A stretch of DNA of 64,000 nt, taken from contig NZ_QSSH01000002.1 in assembly GCF_003438495.1 (NCBI RefSeq), forward strand, positions 62,001-126,000, read 5' to 3'. The DNA is from Collinsella sp. TF05-9AC. GTDB taxonomy: Bacteria; Actinomycetota; Coriobacteriia; Coriobacteriales; Coriobacteriaceae. Below are positions 8,851 to 16,634 of this stretch, in pieces. Below the pieces are notes generated by a model. The model was not told the DNA's origin, searched no databases, and saw only the letters and a list, made by a program, of their open reading frames with translations. The translations under genes and the position numbers were made by a program. Within the stretch, counting starts at the first letter, position 1; the number at the start of each line of letters is the position of its first letter.

Positions 8851-8884
8851 TTTCGTTTGATAGTTGTATTTAGGAGGTCGCTTT

Positions 8885-9799
8885 ATGGCCGACAATCGCA
8901 AGCGTGCGCCTCGTGGCGGCAAGCAGGCTGCTTCTGGCTCGCGTCCGATTCGCCGCAATGACCGCGCTGCCGCTCCCAAGGGCCAGCGCGATCGCGCCCA
9001 GGCCGCACGTCCGCAGCGCGATCGCAACCGCGACGCTGTCCAGGCTCCCAAGGGCGAGTTTATCGAAGGTCGTCGTGCTGCCGCCGAGGCGCTACGCACT
9101 GGTTTTCCCATCAAGTGCGCGCTCATTGTCGAGGGTGGAGAGCGCGATGCCGCCTTGTCGCGCCTGGTCGACGACCTCAACGCCGCGGGCGTCCGCATTA
9201 AGTATGTGCCGCGTGCGCAGCTCGACGCACTGTCGAGCCATGGCGCTCATCAGGGCATCGCACTCGAGGTTGGCAACTTCCCCTATGCTGATGTCGCCGA
9301 TATTCTCGACCGCGCAGGCGAGGGCCCGGCACTTGTCGTGGTGCTCGACCACGTGACTGACGACGGCAACTTTGGCGCCATCGTGCGCTCCGCCGAGGTT
9401 GTGGGCGCGGCGGGCGTCGTCATTGCCAATAAGCGTGCCGCCGGCGTGACCGTGGGCAGCTATAAGACCTCAGCCGGTGCCGTCATGCATCTGCCTATCG
9501 CGCAGGTTCCCAATATCGCCCGTGCGCTCGACGATTTTAAGGCCGCTGGTTTTTGGGTGGGCGGTGCTTCCGAGCACGCCGAAGGCAGTTGCTGGGATGC
9601 TCCTTTCGAGGGCCGCGTGGCGCTCGTCATGGGCTCCGAGGGCGACGGCATCTCGCGTCTGGTGCTCGAGAAATGCGACTTTTTGACCAAGCTTCCCCAG
9701 CGCGGTATGACCGAGAGCCTCAATGTTGCCCAGGCGACCACGGCGCTGTGCTTTGAGTGGCTGCGCCGCAACGCCGGCGAGCTGATGGGGGAGGAGTAG
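8885..9799 (+). CDS. rlmB: 23S rRNA 2'-O-ribose methyltransferase, TrmH/RlmB family
   Basis: A SPOUT-class methyltransferase of 304 residues. A basic, disordered N-terminus (about 1-60) is followed by an L30e-like substrate domain, FIEGRRAAAEAL. The knotted SAM-binding domain then shows its three motifs: DGNFGAIVRSAEVVGA, LVMGSEGDGI and ESLNVAQATTALCFEW. The ATG at 8885 follows TAGGAGG; an in-frame ATG at 8864 lacks a ribosome site. RlmB modifies the 23S peptidyl-transferase region (E. coli G2251). Specificity here is inferred from the family. Confidence 0.88.
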   Translation: MADNRKRAPRGGKQAASGSRPIRRNDRAAAPKGQRDRAQAARPQRDRNRDAVQAPKGEFIEGRRAAAEALRTGFPIKCALIVEGGERDAALSRLVDDLNAAGVRIKYVPRAQLDALSSHGAHQGIALEVGNFPYADVADILDRAGEGPALVVVLDHVTDDGNFGAIVRSAEVVGAAGVVIANKRAAGVTVGSYKTSAGAVMHLPIAQVPNIARALDDFKAAGFWVGGASEHAEGSCWDAPFEGRVALVMGSEGDGISRLVLEKCDFLTKLPQRGMTESLNVAQATTALCFEWLRRNAGELMGEE

Positions 9800-9802
9800 C
9801 GC

Positions 9803-10480
9803 ATGTCCAAAAAGAACCGTGCCAAGTCCAAGGCCAAGCGCTTTGGCGAGGGCTCGGCCAAGCCGATTGTTTCGGCCGCGACCTATGGCGTGGGCGGCAA
9901 TGCGTTTGCGCAGGCTATCGCCGACCCAGTCTCGACGGTGCACTCCAACAAGCCCGAGCTGCTGGTGGTCGACGGTTACAACGTGATCCACTGCACGCCG
10001 CGCTACGAAAAGCTCGTGTACGACCATTCCGACGATCCGTATTCCAGCGACGTTCACGATATGGCGCGCACGGCGCTCATTAATGACGTAGCTGCGTTTG
10101 CCCAGGGCCGCTACGAGGCCGTGATCGTATTTGACGGCGCGGGCAATATCTCCAGCGAGCGCCCCAACCTACCGGCCCGCGGTGTGCGCATTGAGTTTTC
10201 GCCGACGGGTGTTTCGGCCGATACCGTGGTGCAGAAGCTCTGCATCGAGGCGCGCGAGGAAGGCCGCGCGTGTTCTGTAGTGTCGAGCGACGGCACGATC
10301 CAGGCCGTCGTCATGGGCAAGGGCGTTACGCGCATCTCGAGCCGTATGCTGGTGGACGAGATCAAACAGATCGACAACGACGTGCACGAGGCCGAGGAAG
10401 CTCCACAAATCAAGATGACTCTGGGCAGTCGCCTGAGCCCCGATGCCCTGGCCAAGCTCAAGGCCCTGCGCGGGAGGTAG
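9803..10480 (+). CDS. NYN-domain ribonuclease, YacP/Rae1-like
   Basis: 225 residues. After a basic, non-conserved N-terminus of about 50 residues comes LLVVDGYNVIH, the first metal-binding aspartate of NYN/PIN-fold nucleases. VIVFDGAGN, ADTVVQKLC and VVSSDGTIQ carry the remaining acidic residues. YacP (Rae1) of Bacillus subtilis cleaves mRNA inside the ribosomal A site. It begins three bases after rlmB, and rlmB-yacP adjacency is common near cysS, supporting the assignment. Confidence 0.82.
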   Translation: MSKKNRAKSKAKRFGEGSAKPIVSAATYGVGGNAFAQAIADPVSTVHSNKPELLVVDGYNVIHCTPRYEKLVYDHSDDPYSSDVHDMARTALINDVAAFAQGRYEAVIVFDGAGNISSERPNLPARGVRIEFSPTGVSADTVVQKLCIEAREEGRACSVVSSDGTIQAVVMGKGVTRISSRMLVDEIKQIDNDVHEAEEAPQIKMTLGSRLSPDALAKLKALRGR

Positions 10481-10507
10481 GGAAGTTGGCGGGGCAATGC
10501 TGCCTCG

Positions 10508-11848
10508 CTAACTCCATTCAGCGATGTCGATCATTCTTTCGAGGCGCCACGTTAGCGCCTCTTTTAGATATGGCAGCCTTGCCGTGAGCGCGTCGTTTCT
10601 GGAAAGAATCTCGATTGCCTCGTCAACGAAGCCTTCGAGTTTGTCGCAGCCAAACCAGTCCATGTCCTCGACGAGCAACATTTGTTTGGCGGGGCTTGAA
10701 TGAAATTGTGCGCTGGTAAAACTGTGCTCTCCCGCCCTAAGCTCCTCTAGTGATATGTTGCACCAGAGCGATGAGCCCGAATCGAAGATGGGGGCAGGTC
10801 TGCAAGCTTGCGTGTTGACGTTTCGCACGAGGCCGAAGTTGCGCCAATGACGATCGTAGTTGGCAATGATGTCGTCACATACGATCATGCGGTCAAGGGC
10901 ATCCTTGACGCCTGTCACCCCGAGCTCCTCGCAGTTTGCTACATATCGCTCGTAGTCGGTTAGCCGTTCATCTGCGTTTGCGTGCTGGTTTACATAGAAC
11001 GCAGGGACATACTCTTCTTCATCAGTTAAGAAGACATCGCATGTGCTCAGGGCGGAAGTGCCCGTGCCCTCGAGCGAGTAAGGCACATAATCGCAGGCGT
11101 TTAGGATGCGACGGTGGAGCGCGGTCGCCACCAGCTCGTTATAAGGTTCCTGGTCCAGGTGCGCTCCTGCCTTATGCAGAATTCGACGTTCGCCCTCGCA
11201 CGTCCAGTACTTTTGAAGATTGCCGTCCGAGGTGTTATCGGGCTTTGCGGCAGCCGCTTTTCCCTCTGGGGCAAAGGGTGCAATGGACAGCGAGACGTCA
11301 TCAAAGGCGTTATTGAAGAAGTTGATATCCTCCCAGGTGAGAGCGGAACCTTGGGGCCTAATCCAATACTGGTCGGATAAGGAGAGGCCGAGATTTCGCT
11401 GGATGAGTTCATCGGGAACATCGACTGCGGCTTCTGCAAGCAGGGAGGCTAGCCCAATGCGTGCGAGCGGGATACCGCGGCCGCGCCACCAGATGCGGAA
11501 GGAGTCTAGCGATATGGGGCTATTAGGGCCAAATACTCCAATAGGGGCGTGGGCGTAATCGATGTCGGCACCGATGTGGGTAAAGTCTTTTCGCGATGTA
11601 CTGTAGACCAGCTGAGCGACTTCGTACGTGCGGTTCATGAGGGTGAACGCGATCTCGCTCTTACCGTGGCCGCGGCGGGGACGTCCCCCCGTTTTGGTCA
11701 CAGAGCGGAGTCGCGTGTCGACGCTGTCTTTGTCGATGAGCCATACACCAGAAGCCTTGCGGGCCTCAAGTGCTCCGTTTTTTATGAGCTCCTGCACCCT
11801 GCGCGGAGTGATGCCGAGCAGCTCGGCGGCTTCTTTGGTAGTAAGCAT
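10508..11848 (-). CDS. HipA-like kinase fused to an excisionase-type DNA-binding domain
   Basis: 446 residues from the ATG at 11848 (GAAGGG upstream). Residues 1-45 (LTTKEAAELLGITPRRVQ, then ELIKNG and WLIDKDSV) form a MerR/Xis-like helix-turn-helix with wing. The rest resembles HipA-like kinases: a catalytic NYDRHWRNFG (330-339: D332, N337) and a metal-binding FDSGSS (D356). The Gly-rich loop is unclear; SDGNLQKYW (207-215) may carry the ATP lysine. There is no separate antitoxin gene next to it, so the HTH may do the repressing in cis, through the large palindrome at its promoter. Kinase assignment is good; toxin role is inference. Confidence 0.72.
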   Translation of the reverse strand: MLTTKEAAELLGITPRRVQELIKNGALEARKASGVWLIDKDSVDTRLRSVTKTGGRPRRGHGKSEIAFTLMNRTYEVAQLVYSTSRKDFTHIGADIDYAHAPIGVFGPNSPISLDSFRIWWRGRGIPLARIGLASLLAEAAVDVPDELIQRNLGLSLSDQYWIRPQGSALTWEDINFFNNAFDDVSLSIAPFAPEGKAAAAKPDNTSDGNLQKYWTCEGERRILHKAGAHLDQEPYNELVATALHRRILNACDYVPYSLEGTGTSALSTCDVFLTDEEEYVPAFYVNQHANADERLTDYERYVANCEELGVTGVKDALDRMIVCDDIIANYDRHWRNFGLVRNVNTQACRPAPIFDSGSSLWCNISLEELRAGEHSFTSAQFHSSPAKQMLLVEDMDWFGCDKLEGFVDEAIEILSRNDALTARLPYLKEALTWRLERMIDIAEWS

Positions 11849-11858
11849 CGCGAAACCC

Positions 11859-11919
11859 TTCGCCAGAACGAATAGTTTTATATATAGCAATTGTAATTAA
11901 AACTATTCGTTCTGGCGAA
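11859..11919 (-). promoter_or_regulatory. 22-bp perfect inverted repeat over the HipA-like gene promoter
   Basis: The arms at 11859-11880 and 11898-11919 are exact reverse complements (outer half TTCGCCAGAACG, inner half AATAGTTTTA), with a 17-base AT-rich centre containing TATATATAG. The near arm ends 11 bases before the gene's ATG. Size, symmetry and place fit an autoregulatory operator covering the promoter. Confidence 0.75.
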
Positions 11920-12013
11920 TGGTTTTAAGATTGAGGGCGCACTGACAGAAATGAACGGGCCTGGTACGCGTTGTTGCTGGATTTTGCATATTTGTATAAC
12001 GCCGTGCGGCCTG

Positions 12014-12042
12014 TTGCGCCCCGTCCGCAATTCCTTTATTCT
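12014..12042 (+). promoter_or_regulatory. Probable promoter of tRNA-Thr(TGT)
   Basis: TTGCGC (12014-12019), 17-base spacer, TATTCT (12037-12042), about 30 bases before the mature tRNA 5' end. Confidence 0.5.
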
Positions 12043-12072
12043 TAACTCGCTTCGCGTGAAAGCGCCAAGTGT

Positions 12073-12147
12073 GCCAGTGTGGCGCAACGGTAGCGCAACT
12101 GATTTGTAATCAGTGGGTTGCAGGTTCGATTCCTGTCACTGGCTCCA
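12073..12147 (+). tRNA. tRNA-Thr (anticodon TGT)
   Basis: Acceptor GCCAGTG pairs with CACTGGC, the anticodon stem ACTGA/TCAGT encloses loop TTTGTAA (TGT, threonine), and the T loop is GGTTCGATTCC. Discriminator T at 12144; CCA is encoded. Confidence 0.95.
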
Positions 12148-12157
12148 TGAGAGTTTC

Positions 12158-12194
12158 GGGCTCTGTTTCCTTGTGGGACAGGGCTCGTTTCTAT
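12158..12194 (+). terminator. Weak terminator after tRNA-Thr
   Basis: GGGCTCTGT (12158-12166) pairs with ACAGGGCTC (12178-12186) with two G-U wobbles, then GTTTCTATTT. Confidence 0.5.
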
Positions 12195-12242
12195 TTATGT
12201 CGATAAGTCAGCGTGTTTGGCGCCAACCAAGCTTCAGGTTTG

Positions 12243-12482
12243 TCTCGATCCGTAACACGAGTGGGCTGAAGACCCTCCTTATAGTTACAGATCGAAACAT
12301 TGCCAAGGGAAGGCCGATAACATCTCGATCCGTAACACGAAGAGGCTGAAAACCGTTCTTACTGTTACAGAATGAGACGTAAGCGGGGGTTTCTGCGAAA
12401 CATCTCGATCTGTAACAGATAGGGGAGGAATAACCCTCTTACTGTTACAGGTCGAGACATAGGCCGGGGCGAGGTTGGTCAT
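12243..12482. repeat. Tandem array: three 80-bp units, each a hairpin
   Basis: Units start at 12243, 12323 and 12403, each opening with TCTCGATCYGTAACA. Within each unit this pairs with a downstream GTTACAG-N-TCGA-like arm (for example CTGTTACAGGTCGAGA in unit 3), enclosing a short inner G/C stem. About 25 bases of less conserved spacer complete each period. The period is exactly 80 bp and no coding frame explains it. There is no recognisable gene from 12148 to 12960. Confidence 0.85.
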
Positions 12483-12489
12483 CGTCATC

Positions 12490-12631
12490 GAGCGTGGATT
12501 ATCGGACACACGAGCGTGGAAAATCTTCCGCCTAGTGAATGAGCGTGGATAATCTGCCACTTTGGATTCGATGGCACGGCAAAGTGGGAGATTATCCACG
12601 CTCGATTTCAAACGGAAGAAAATCCACGCTC
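12490..12631. repeat. Nested inverted repeats built on GAGCGTGGA
   Basis: Direct copies are at 12490-12503, 12512-12530 (GAGCGTGGAAAATCTTCCG) and 12541-12563 (GAGCGTGGATAATC, then TGCCACTTT). Inverted copies follow: AAAGTGGGA, then GATTATCCACGCTC, at 12581-12603, and CGGAAGAAAATCCACGCTC at 12613-12631. Copy 3 pairs with inverted copy 1 and copy 2 with inverted copy 2, giving two concentric stems around a 17-base loop. Confidence 0.85.
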
Positions 12632-12868
12632 GATTTTGCCTGGGAAGAGCAATCTTCTGTCTGGGCAGCCCCGATCTCGACCTATATATAGGTGCAAATA
12701 AGCTGGTATCGAAGTTCGATACTGAAGGTGTACTCCACTACAGCAAAGTGTTACCTTGGGAAACGTCACCTCAGTATCCAAAACCACTGTCCTTCATATC
12801 CAAACTCAATAAAACCGCAGGTCACGGCTATATAGATACGCCCGGCACCGTGTATCTAGAGGTTTTCG

Positions 12869-12898
12869 TTGACAGCCCCCAAGGTGGCATCGTATTAT
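12869..12898 (+). promoter_or_regulatory. Strong promoter of the tRNA-Tyr/Thr/Met-tuf unit
   Basis: TTGACA (12869-12874), 18-base spacer, TATTAT (12893-12898). The block just upstream, GAGGTTTTC, is shared with the rpmG promoter at 14690. Confidence 0.8.
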
Positions 12899-12960
12899 CT
12901 TCTTCGTTCGCGGGGGCGGCGGTCCAAAAGACCAAAGGACCTGCGGATACTTGAACGATT

Positions 12961-13042
12961 GGGAGTTTGCCCGAGTGGTTAATGGGGACGGGCTGTAAAC
13001 CCGTTGGCTCTGCCTACATAGGTTCGAATCCTATAGCTCCCA
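12961..13042 (+). tRNA. tRNA-Tyr (anticodon GTA)
   Basis: A class II tRNA with long variable arm. GGGAG pairs with CTCCC, the anticodon loop CTGTAAA carries GTA, and the T arm is AGGTTCGAATCCT. Discriminator A at 13042; CCA is not encoded. Confidence 0.94.
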
Positions 13043-13052
13043 CCCGTCAAGT

Positions 13053-13128
13053 GCCTGTATAGCTCAGTCGGTAGAGCACTTCGTTGGTAACGAAGAGGTC
13101 ACCAGTTCAAGTCTGGTTGCAGGCTCCA
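13053..13128 (+). tRNA. tRNA-Thr (anticodon GGT)
   Basis: GCCTGTA pairs with TGCAGGC, the anticodon stem CTTCG/CGAAG encloses TTGGTAA (GGT), and the T arm is CCAGTTCAAGTCTGG. CCA is encoded at 13126-13128. This is the second tRNA-Thr isoacceptor in the window. Confidence 0.95.
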
Positions 13129-13131
13129 TCC

Positions 13132-13208
13132 GGCGGTGTAGCTCAGTTGGTTAGAGCACACGGTTCATACCCGTGGCGTCACTGGTTCGAATCCAGTCAC
13201 CGCTACCA
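13132..13208 (+). tRNA. tRNA-Met (anticodon CAT, elongator type)
   Basis: GGCGGTG pairs with CACCGCT, the anticodon stem CACGG/CCGTG encloses TTCATAC (CAT), and the T arm is CTGGTTCGAATCCAG. CCA is encoded. The paired acceptor end and lack of the GGG anticodon-stem run argue for the elongator, not initiator, tRNA. Confidence 0.92.
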
Positions 13209-13304
13209 TAGGTAACACGGTGGCTTCTCAATAGTATGTTGAGAGGCCACTATGGTATAAAGGCAAAGTCCCGTCCGGGGACGACCTGTTAAGAGGAGGG
13301 CTTT

Positions 13305-14495
13305 ATGGCCAAAGAGAAGTTTGAGCGCACTAAGCCGCATGTTAACATCGGCACCATTGGTCACGTCGACCACGGCAAGACCACGCTGACCGCTGCCATC
13401 ACCAAGGTTCTCTCCGAGACCGAGGGCTGCAAGGCTGACTTCACTGCGTTCGAGAACATCGACAAGGCTCCCGAGGAGCGCGAGCGCGGCATTACGATTT
13501 CCGTCTCCCACGTTGAGTACGAGACCGCTGCCCGTCACTACGCTCACGTTGACTGCCCGGGCCACGCTGACTACGTCAAGAACATGATTTCCGGCGCTGC
13601 TCAGATGGACGGCGCTATCCTGGTCATCGCTGCTACCGACGGCCCCATGGCTCAGACCCGCGAGCACATCCTGCTCGCCCGTCAGGTCGGCGTTCCCTAC
13701 ATCGTCGTCTTCCTGAACAAGTGCGACATGGTCGACGATGACGAGCTCATCGACCTCGTCGAGATGGAGACCCGTGAGCTCCTCTCCGAGTACGATTTCC
13801 CCGGCGACGACATCCCCGTCATCCGTGGCTCCGCTCTGGGCGCTCTCGAGGGCGACGCCAAGTGGATGGACGCCATTCGCGAGCTCATGAAGGCCGTCGA
13901 CGAGTACATCCCGACGCCTGCTCGTAACAACGACCTCCCGTTCCTGATGGCCGTTGAGGACGTTATGACCATCTCCGGCCGTGGTACCGTTGCTACTGGC
14001 CGTGTCGAGCGCGGTGAGCTCAAGCTCAACGAGCCCGTCGAGATCGTCGGCATCAAGGATACCCAGAACACCGTCGTTACCGGTATCGAGATGTTCCGTA
14101 AGTCCATGGACTTCTGCGAGGCTGGCGACAACGTCGGTCTGCTGCTCCGCGGCATCAAGCGTGAGGACATCGAGCGCGGCCAGGTTCTCTGCAAGCCCGG
14201 TTCGGTTACCCCGCACACCAAGTTCACCGGCGAGATCTACGTTCTGACCAAGGAGGAGGGCGGCCGTCACACCCCGTTCTTCGATGGTTATCGTCCTCAG
14301 TTCTACTTCCGTACCACCGACGTTACCGGTACGGTCAAGCTCCCCGAGGGCACCGAGATGGCTATGCCTGGTGACCACATCACCATCGAGGGCGACCTCA
14401 TCCACCCGATCGCCATGGAGGAGGGCCTGCGCTTCGCTATCCGCGAGGGTGGCCACACCGTCGGTTCGGGCATCGTCTCCACGATCATTGAGTAA
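13305..14495 (+). CDS. tuf: Elongation factor Tu
   Basis: Delivers aminoacyl-tRNA to the ribosome with GTP. The 396 residues are the standard length. The G domain shows GHVDHGKT (19-26), DCPGHADY and NKCD; domains 2 and 3 follow, ending [20 protein letters not shown] precedes the ATG. It follows three tRNA genes, as tufB does in E. coli, so EF-Tu and its tRNA substrates are probably co-transcribed. A stem-loop at about 13219-13249 (GTGGC..CTCAA / TTGAG..GCCAC) between tRNA-Met and tuf lacks a T-run and may be a processing site. Confidence 0.98.
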   Translation: MAKEKFERTKPHVNIGTIGHVDHGKTTLTAAITKVLSETEGCKADFTAFENIDKAPEERERGITISVSHVEYETAARHYAHVDCPGHADYVKNMISGAAQMDGAILVIAATDGPMAQTREHILLARQVGVPYIVVFLNKCDMVDDDELIDLVEMETRELLSEYDFPGDDIPVIRGSALGALEGDAKWMDAIRELMKAVDEYIPTPARNNDLPFLMAVEDVMTISGRGTVATGRVERGELKLNEPVEIVGIKDTQNTVVTGIEMFRKSMDFCEAGDNVGLLLRGIKREDIERGQVLCKPGSVTPHTKFTGEIYVLTKEEGGRHTPFFDGYRPQFYFRTTDVTGTVKLPEGTEMAMPGDHITIEGDLIHPIAMEEGLRFAIREGGHTVGSGIVSTIIE

Positions 14496-14522
14496 ATTAG
14501 CTCTTTGATATAGCTGACTTAG

Positions 14523-14558
14523 AGAACCCGGCACTTATATGGGTGCCGGGTTCTTTTC
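14523..14558 (+). terminator. Terminator after tuf
   Basis: AGAACCCGGCAC (14523-14534) pairs with GTGCCGGGTTCT (14543-14554), then TTTCTG. Confidence 0.9.
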
Positions 14559-14586
14559 TGCAATGGATATTGAGCCGTTGCTGGTG

Positions 14587-14634
14587 TCGAGAGGATCGAT
14601 AATGGTCCTGGATGCACCGTCGATTAGCTCTCGA
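14587..14634. repeat. Hairpin between tuf and rpmG
   Basis: TCGAGAG (14587-14593) pairs with CTCTCGA (14628-14634), and the inner ATCGA/TCGAT and GGT/ACC continue the stem. There is no T-run, so it is not a clear terminator. The function is unknown. Confidence 0.5.
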
Positions 14635-14699
14635 TGGCTTCATTGATGTGTTCCAAATATGAATGGATCCACCGAGAACCAATTGACTCGAGGTTTTCA

Positions 14700-14729
14700 T
14701 TGACAGCACTTACGTGGAGCTGATAAAGT
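14700..14729 (+). promoter_or_regulatory. Promoter of rpmG-tRNA-Trp-secE-nusG
   Basis: TTGACA (14700-14705), 18-base spacer, TAAAGT (14724-14729). The preceding GAGGTTTTCA matches the tRNA-tuf promoter. Confidence 0.7.
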
Positions 14730-14774
14730 AACAACTCGTGCCCGTACGGGGCGGAAATGAAAGGTTCAGGATAC

Positions 14775-14924
14775 ATGCGTACTCTAGTTACTCTTGCGTG
14801 CACTGAGTGCAAGCGCCGCAACTATACGACCACCAAGAACAAGTCGACCATGCCTGATCGTATGGAGATCAAGAAGTATTGCCCCTGGTGCCGTCACCAC
14901 ACGCTGCACAAAGAGACTCGCTAG
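14775..14924 (+). CDS. rpmG: 50S ribosomal protein bL33
   Basis: A 49-residue protein with two CxxC pairs, CTEC (9-12) and CPWC (36-39), the zinc-binding form of bL33. The basic NYTTTKNK segment and the end HTLHKETR are typical. It is the first gene of the transcript that continues into tRNA-Trp, secE and nusG, a conserved order in actinobacteria and firmicutes. Confidence 0.95.
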   Translation: MRTLVTLACTECKRRNYTTTKNKSTMPDRMEIKKYCPWCRHHTLHKETR

Positions 14925-14937
14925 TCTCTAGTCACAT

Positions 14938-15013
14938 ACGCCAGTAGTTCAATTGGTAGAGCATCGGTCTCCAAAACCGAGTGTTGAGGGTTCGAGTCCT
15001 TCCTGGCGTGCCA
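14938..15013 (+). tRNA. tRNA-Trp (anticodon CCA)
   Basis: ACGCCAG pairs with CTGGCGT, the anticodon loop CTCCAAA carries CCA, the T arm is GAGGGTTCGAGTCCTTC, and CCA is encoded. It lies between rpmG and secE. Confidence 0.95.
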
Positions 15014-15022
15014 GTCATTATT

Positions 15023-15053
15023 CCGTAAGCTCCCACTTGGGGGCTTACGGTTT
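15023..15053 (+). terminator. Hairpin between tRNA-Trp and secE
   Basis: CCGTAAGCTCCC (15023-15034) pairs with GGGGGCTTACGG (15039-15050), then only TTTACT. The short T-run suggests partial termination or RNA processing that lowers secE-nusG expression relative to the tRNA. Confidence 0.55.
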
Positions 15054-15089
15054 ACTCATGTATAAGCGCATTGCGCGGAGGTAACCCAA

Positions 15090-15428
15090 ATGGCCAACAA
15101 GAAGAACAAGAAGAAGGCTCAGCAGCCGGCACCTGCCAACAAAGCTGCCGCCAACTCCAAGGTTGAGGCCAAGAAGGCCGTTGCCAAGAAGAACGAGAAG
15201 GCTGCGAAGTCCAAGAAGAACGAGAAGCCTGGTTTCTTCGCCCGCACCAAGAAGTATTTCGCTTCGGTCAAGTCCGAGATGAAGCGTGTCACGTGGCCCG
15301 ATAAGAAGGAGCTCGTGAACTACTCGGTTGTTGTTTGCGCTTCTCTGATCGTCGTCGGCGTCGTCATCGCTCTGCTCGATGCTGGCTTTGGCGAGGCTCT
15401 TGCTCTGTTCTCTGGATTGAGGGGCTAA
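15090..15428 (+). CDS. secE: Preprotein translocase subunit SecE
   Basis: Essential small subunit of the SecYEG channel. 112 residues: a lysine/alanine-rich N-terminus of about 50 residues (longer than in firmicutes, as in other actinobacteria), the amphipathic helix FFARTKKYFASVKSEMKRVT with WPDKKEL, and one membrane helix (YSVVVCASLIVVGVVIALL). GCGGAGG precedes the ATG. It stands 3 bases before nusG, the standard pair. Confidence 0.95.
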   Translation: MANKKNKKKAQQPAPANKAAANSKVEAKKAVAKKNEKAAKSKKNEKPGFFARTKKYFASVKSEMKRVTWPDKKELVNYSVVVCASLIVVGVVIALLDAGFGEALALFSGLRG

Positions 15429-15431
15429 ACC

Positions 15432-15968
15432 ATGTCTAAGCGTTGGTACGTCGTTCACACTTACTCTGGATACGAGAACCGCGTTAAGTCCGATCTCGAG
15501 CATCGCATCGAGACTATGGGCATGCAGGACCGTATCTTTGATATCGAGATTCCTATGGAGCGCGTCACCGAGATTAAAGAGGGTGGCAAGCGTGAGACCA
15601 AGGATTCCAAGATCTTCCCGGGTTATGTCCTGGTCCGCATGGAGATGGATGACGATGCTTGGACGTGTGTTCGTAACACGCCTGGCGTCACCGGTTTCCT
15701 AGGCGGCAACGGCAAGCCCGCTCCGCTTTCCCGCGACGAGTACAACAAGATGACTCGTCGTCCCGGTAAGGGCGATTCGCCCAAGCGCACCTCGGTTGAT
15801 ATTGAGGTCGGTACGTCCGTCCGCGTCACCGATGGCCCGCTTACCGACTTTGATGGCAAGGTCTCCGAGGTTAACACCGAGGCTGGCAAGCTCAAGGTCA
15901 CGCTGATGATCTTTGGCCGCGAGACGCCGGTCGAGCTCGACTTTAACCAGGTCGCTGTCATCGCTTAA
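15432..15968 (+). CDS. nusG: Transcription termination/antitermination factor NusG
   Basis: Binds RNA polymerase and links it to Rho or the ribosome. 178 residues: an N-terminal NGN domain ([16 protein letters not shown], later [14 protein letters not shown] and [10 protein letters not shown]) and a C-terminal KOW domain ([18 protein letters not shown]). The length equals E. coli NusG, without an insert domain. Confidence 0.97.
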   Translation: MSKRWYVVHTYSGYENRVKSDLEHRIETMGMQDRIFDIEIPMERVTEIKEGGKRETKDSKIFPGYVLVRMEMDDDAWTCVRNTPGVTGFLGGNGKPAPLSRDEYNKMTRRPGKGDSPKRTSVDIEVGTSVRVTDGPLTDFDGKVSEVNTEAGKLKVTLMIFGRETPVELDFNQVAVIA

Positions 15969-16088
15969 GTTTTCGTCCGTTCGCGCGAGCGTGCTTCTTC
16001 TGTGACTGCTCATCTCAGGAGTGCTTCTAACACGTGCGTGCTTACGATATAGCAAGTACTTCACACTCGTGATTCGAAAGGAATGACC

Positions 16089-16517
16089 ATGGCTGAGAAG
16101 AAGGTTGCCAACGTCATTAAGCTCCAGATTCCTGCTGGTGCAGCAAACCCCGCTCCTCCCGTCGGCCCCGCCCTGGGCGCTGCTGGCGTGAACATCATGC
16201 AGTTCTGCCAGGCCTTTAACGCCGAGACGCAGGACAAGAAGGGTGACATCATCCCCGTTGAGATCTCTGTCTACGAGGACAAGTCCTTCTCCTTCATCAC
16301 CAAGACCCCGCCGGCGGCTCACCTTATCAAGAAGGAGCTGAACCTCAAGTCTGGTTCCGCTAAGCCCCAGGCTGACAAGGTTGGTCAGCTCTCCCAGGAG
16401 CAGCTCACCAAGATCGCCGAGATCAAGATGCCGGACCTCAATGCCAACGACATTGAGGCCGCCAAGAAGATCATCGCCGGTACCGCCCGTTCCATGGGCG
16501 TCACCATCGCTGAGTAG
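16089..16517 (+). CDS. rplK: 50S ribosomal protein uL11
   Basis: Forms the base of the L7/L12 stalk with 23S rRNA and is the site of thiostrepton action. The 142-residue length is normal. The N-terminal [21 protein letters not shown] is the conserved proline-rich motif, and the C-terminus [10 protein letters not shown] binds rRNA. The ATG at 16089 is correctly spaced from GAAAGGA; the in-frame ATG at 16083 touches it. Confidence 0.97.
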   Translation: MAEKKVANVIKLQIPAGAANPAPPVGPALGAAGVNIMQFCQAFNAETQDKKGDIIPVEISVYEDKSFSFITKTPPAAHLIKKELNLKSGSAKPQADKVGQLSQEQLTKIAEIKMPDLNANDIEAAKKIIAGTARSMGVTIAE

Positions 16518-16524
16518 CGATTTC

Positions 16525-16620
16525 TTATGGTAACGGCGGGTGCTCCGACCGGGGCGCCCGTTAAATGTGTGCAATAGGGCACACGATACGATGTGGGAGG
16601 GCTCACGCCCGTTTAACCAC
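16525..16620 (+). promoter_or_regulatory. rplK-rplA spacer with stem-loop, possible L1 feedback site
   Basis: AACGGCGGGTGCTC pairs imperfectly with GGGGCGCCCGTT, and a second element GGGAGGGCTCACGCCC lies just before the rplA ribosome site. L1 represses its own operon in other bacteria by binding such a leader. This assignment is an inference from position. Confidence 0.35.
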
Positions 16621-16634
16621 AGGAGGTAATGCAC

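Noticed and set aside
12243..12482. Possible CRISPR array
   Set aside because: Only three units, the repeats are imperfect hairpins covering most of each 80-bp unit, spacers are not unique sequences of uniform size, and no cas gene is near.
12562..12954. 130-codon open frame (starting in the GAGCGTGGA repeats)
   Set aside because: It begins inside the inverted-repeat cluster and runs through the tRNA-tuf promoter; no ribosome site or family.
12073..13208. Integrated element bounded by the tRNA-Thr genes
   Set aside because: No integrase and no direct repeat of a tRNA 3' end was found on either side.
13203..14534. Minus-strand open frame opposite tuf
   Set aside because: Shadow of tuf; no ribosome site and it runs into the tuf terminator.
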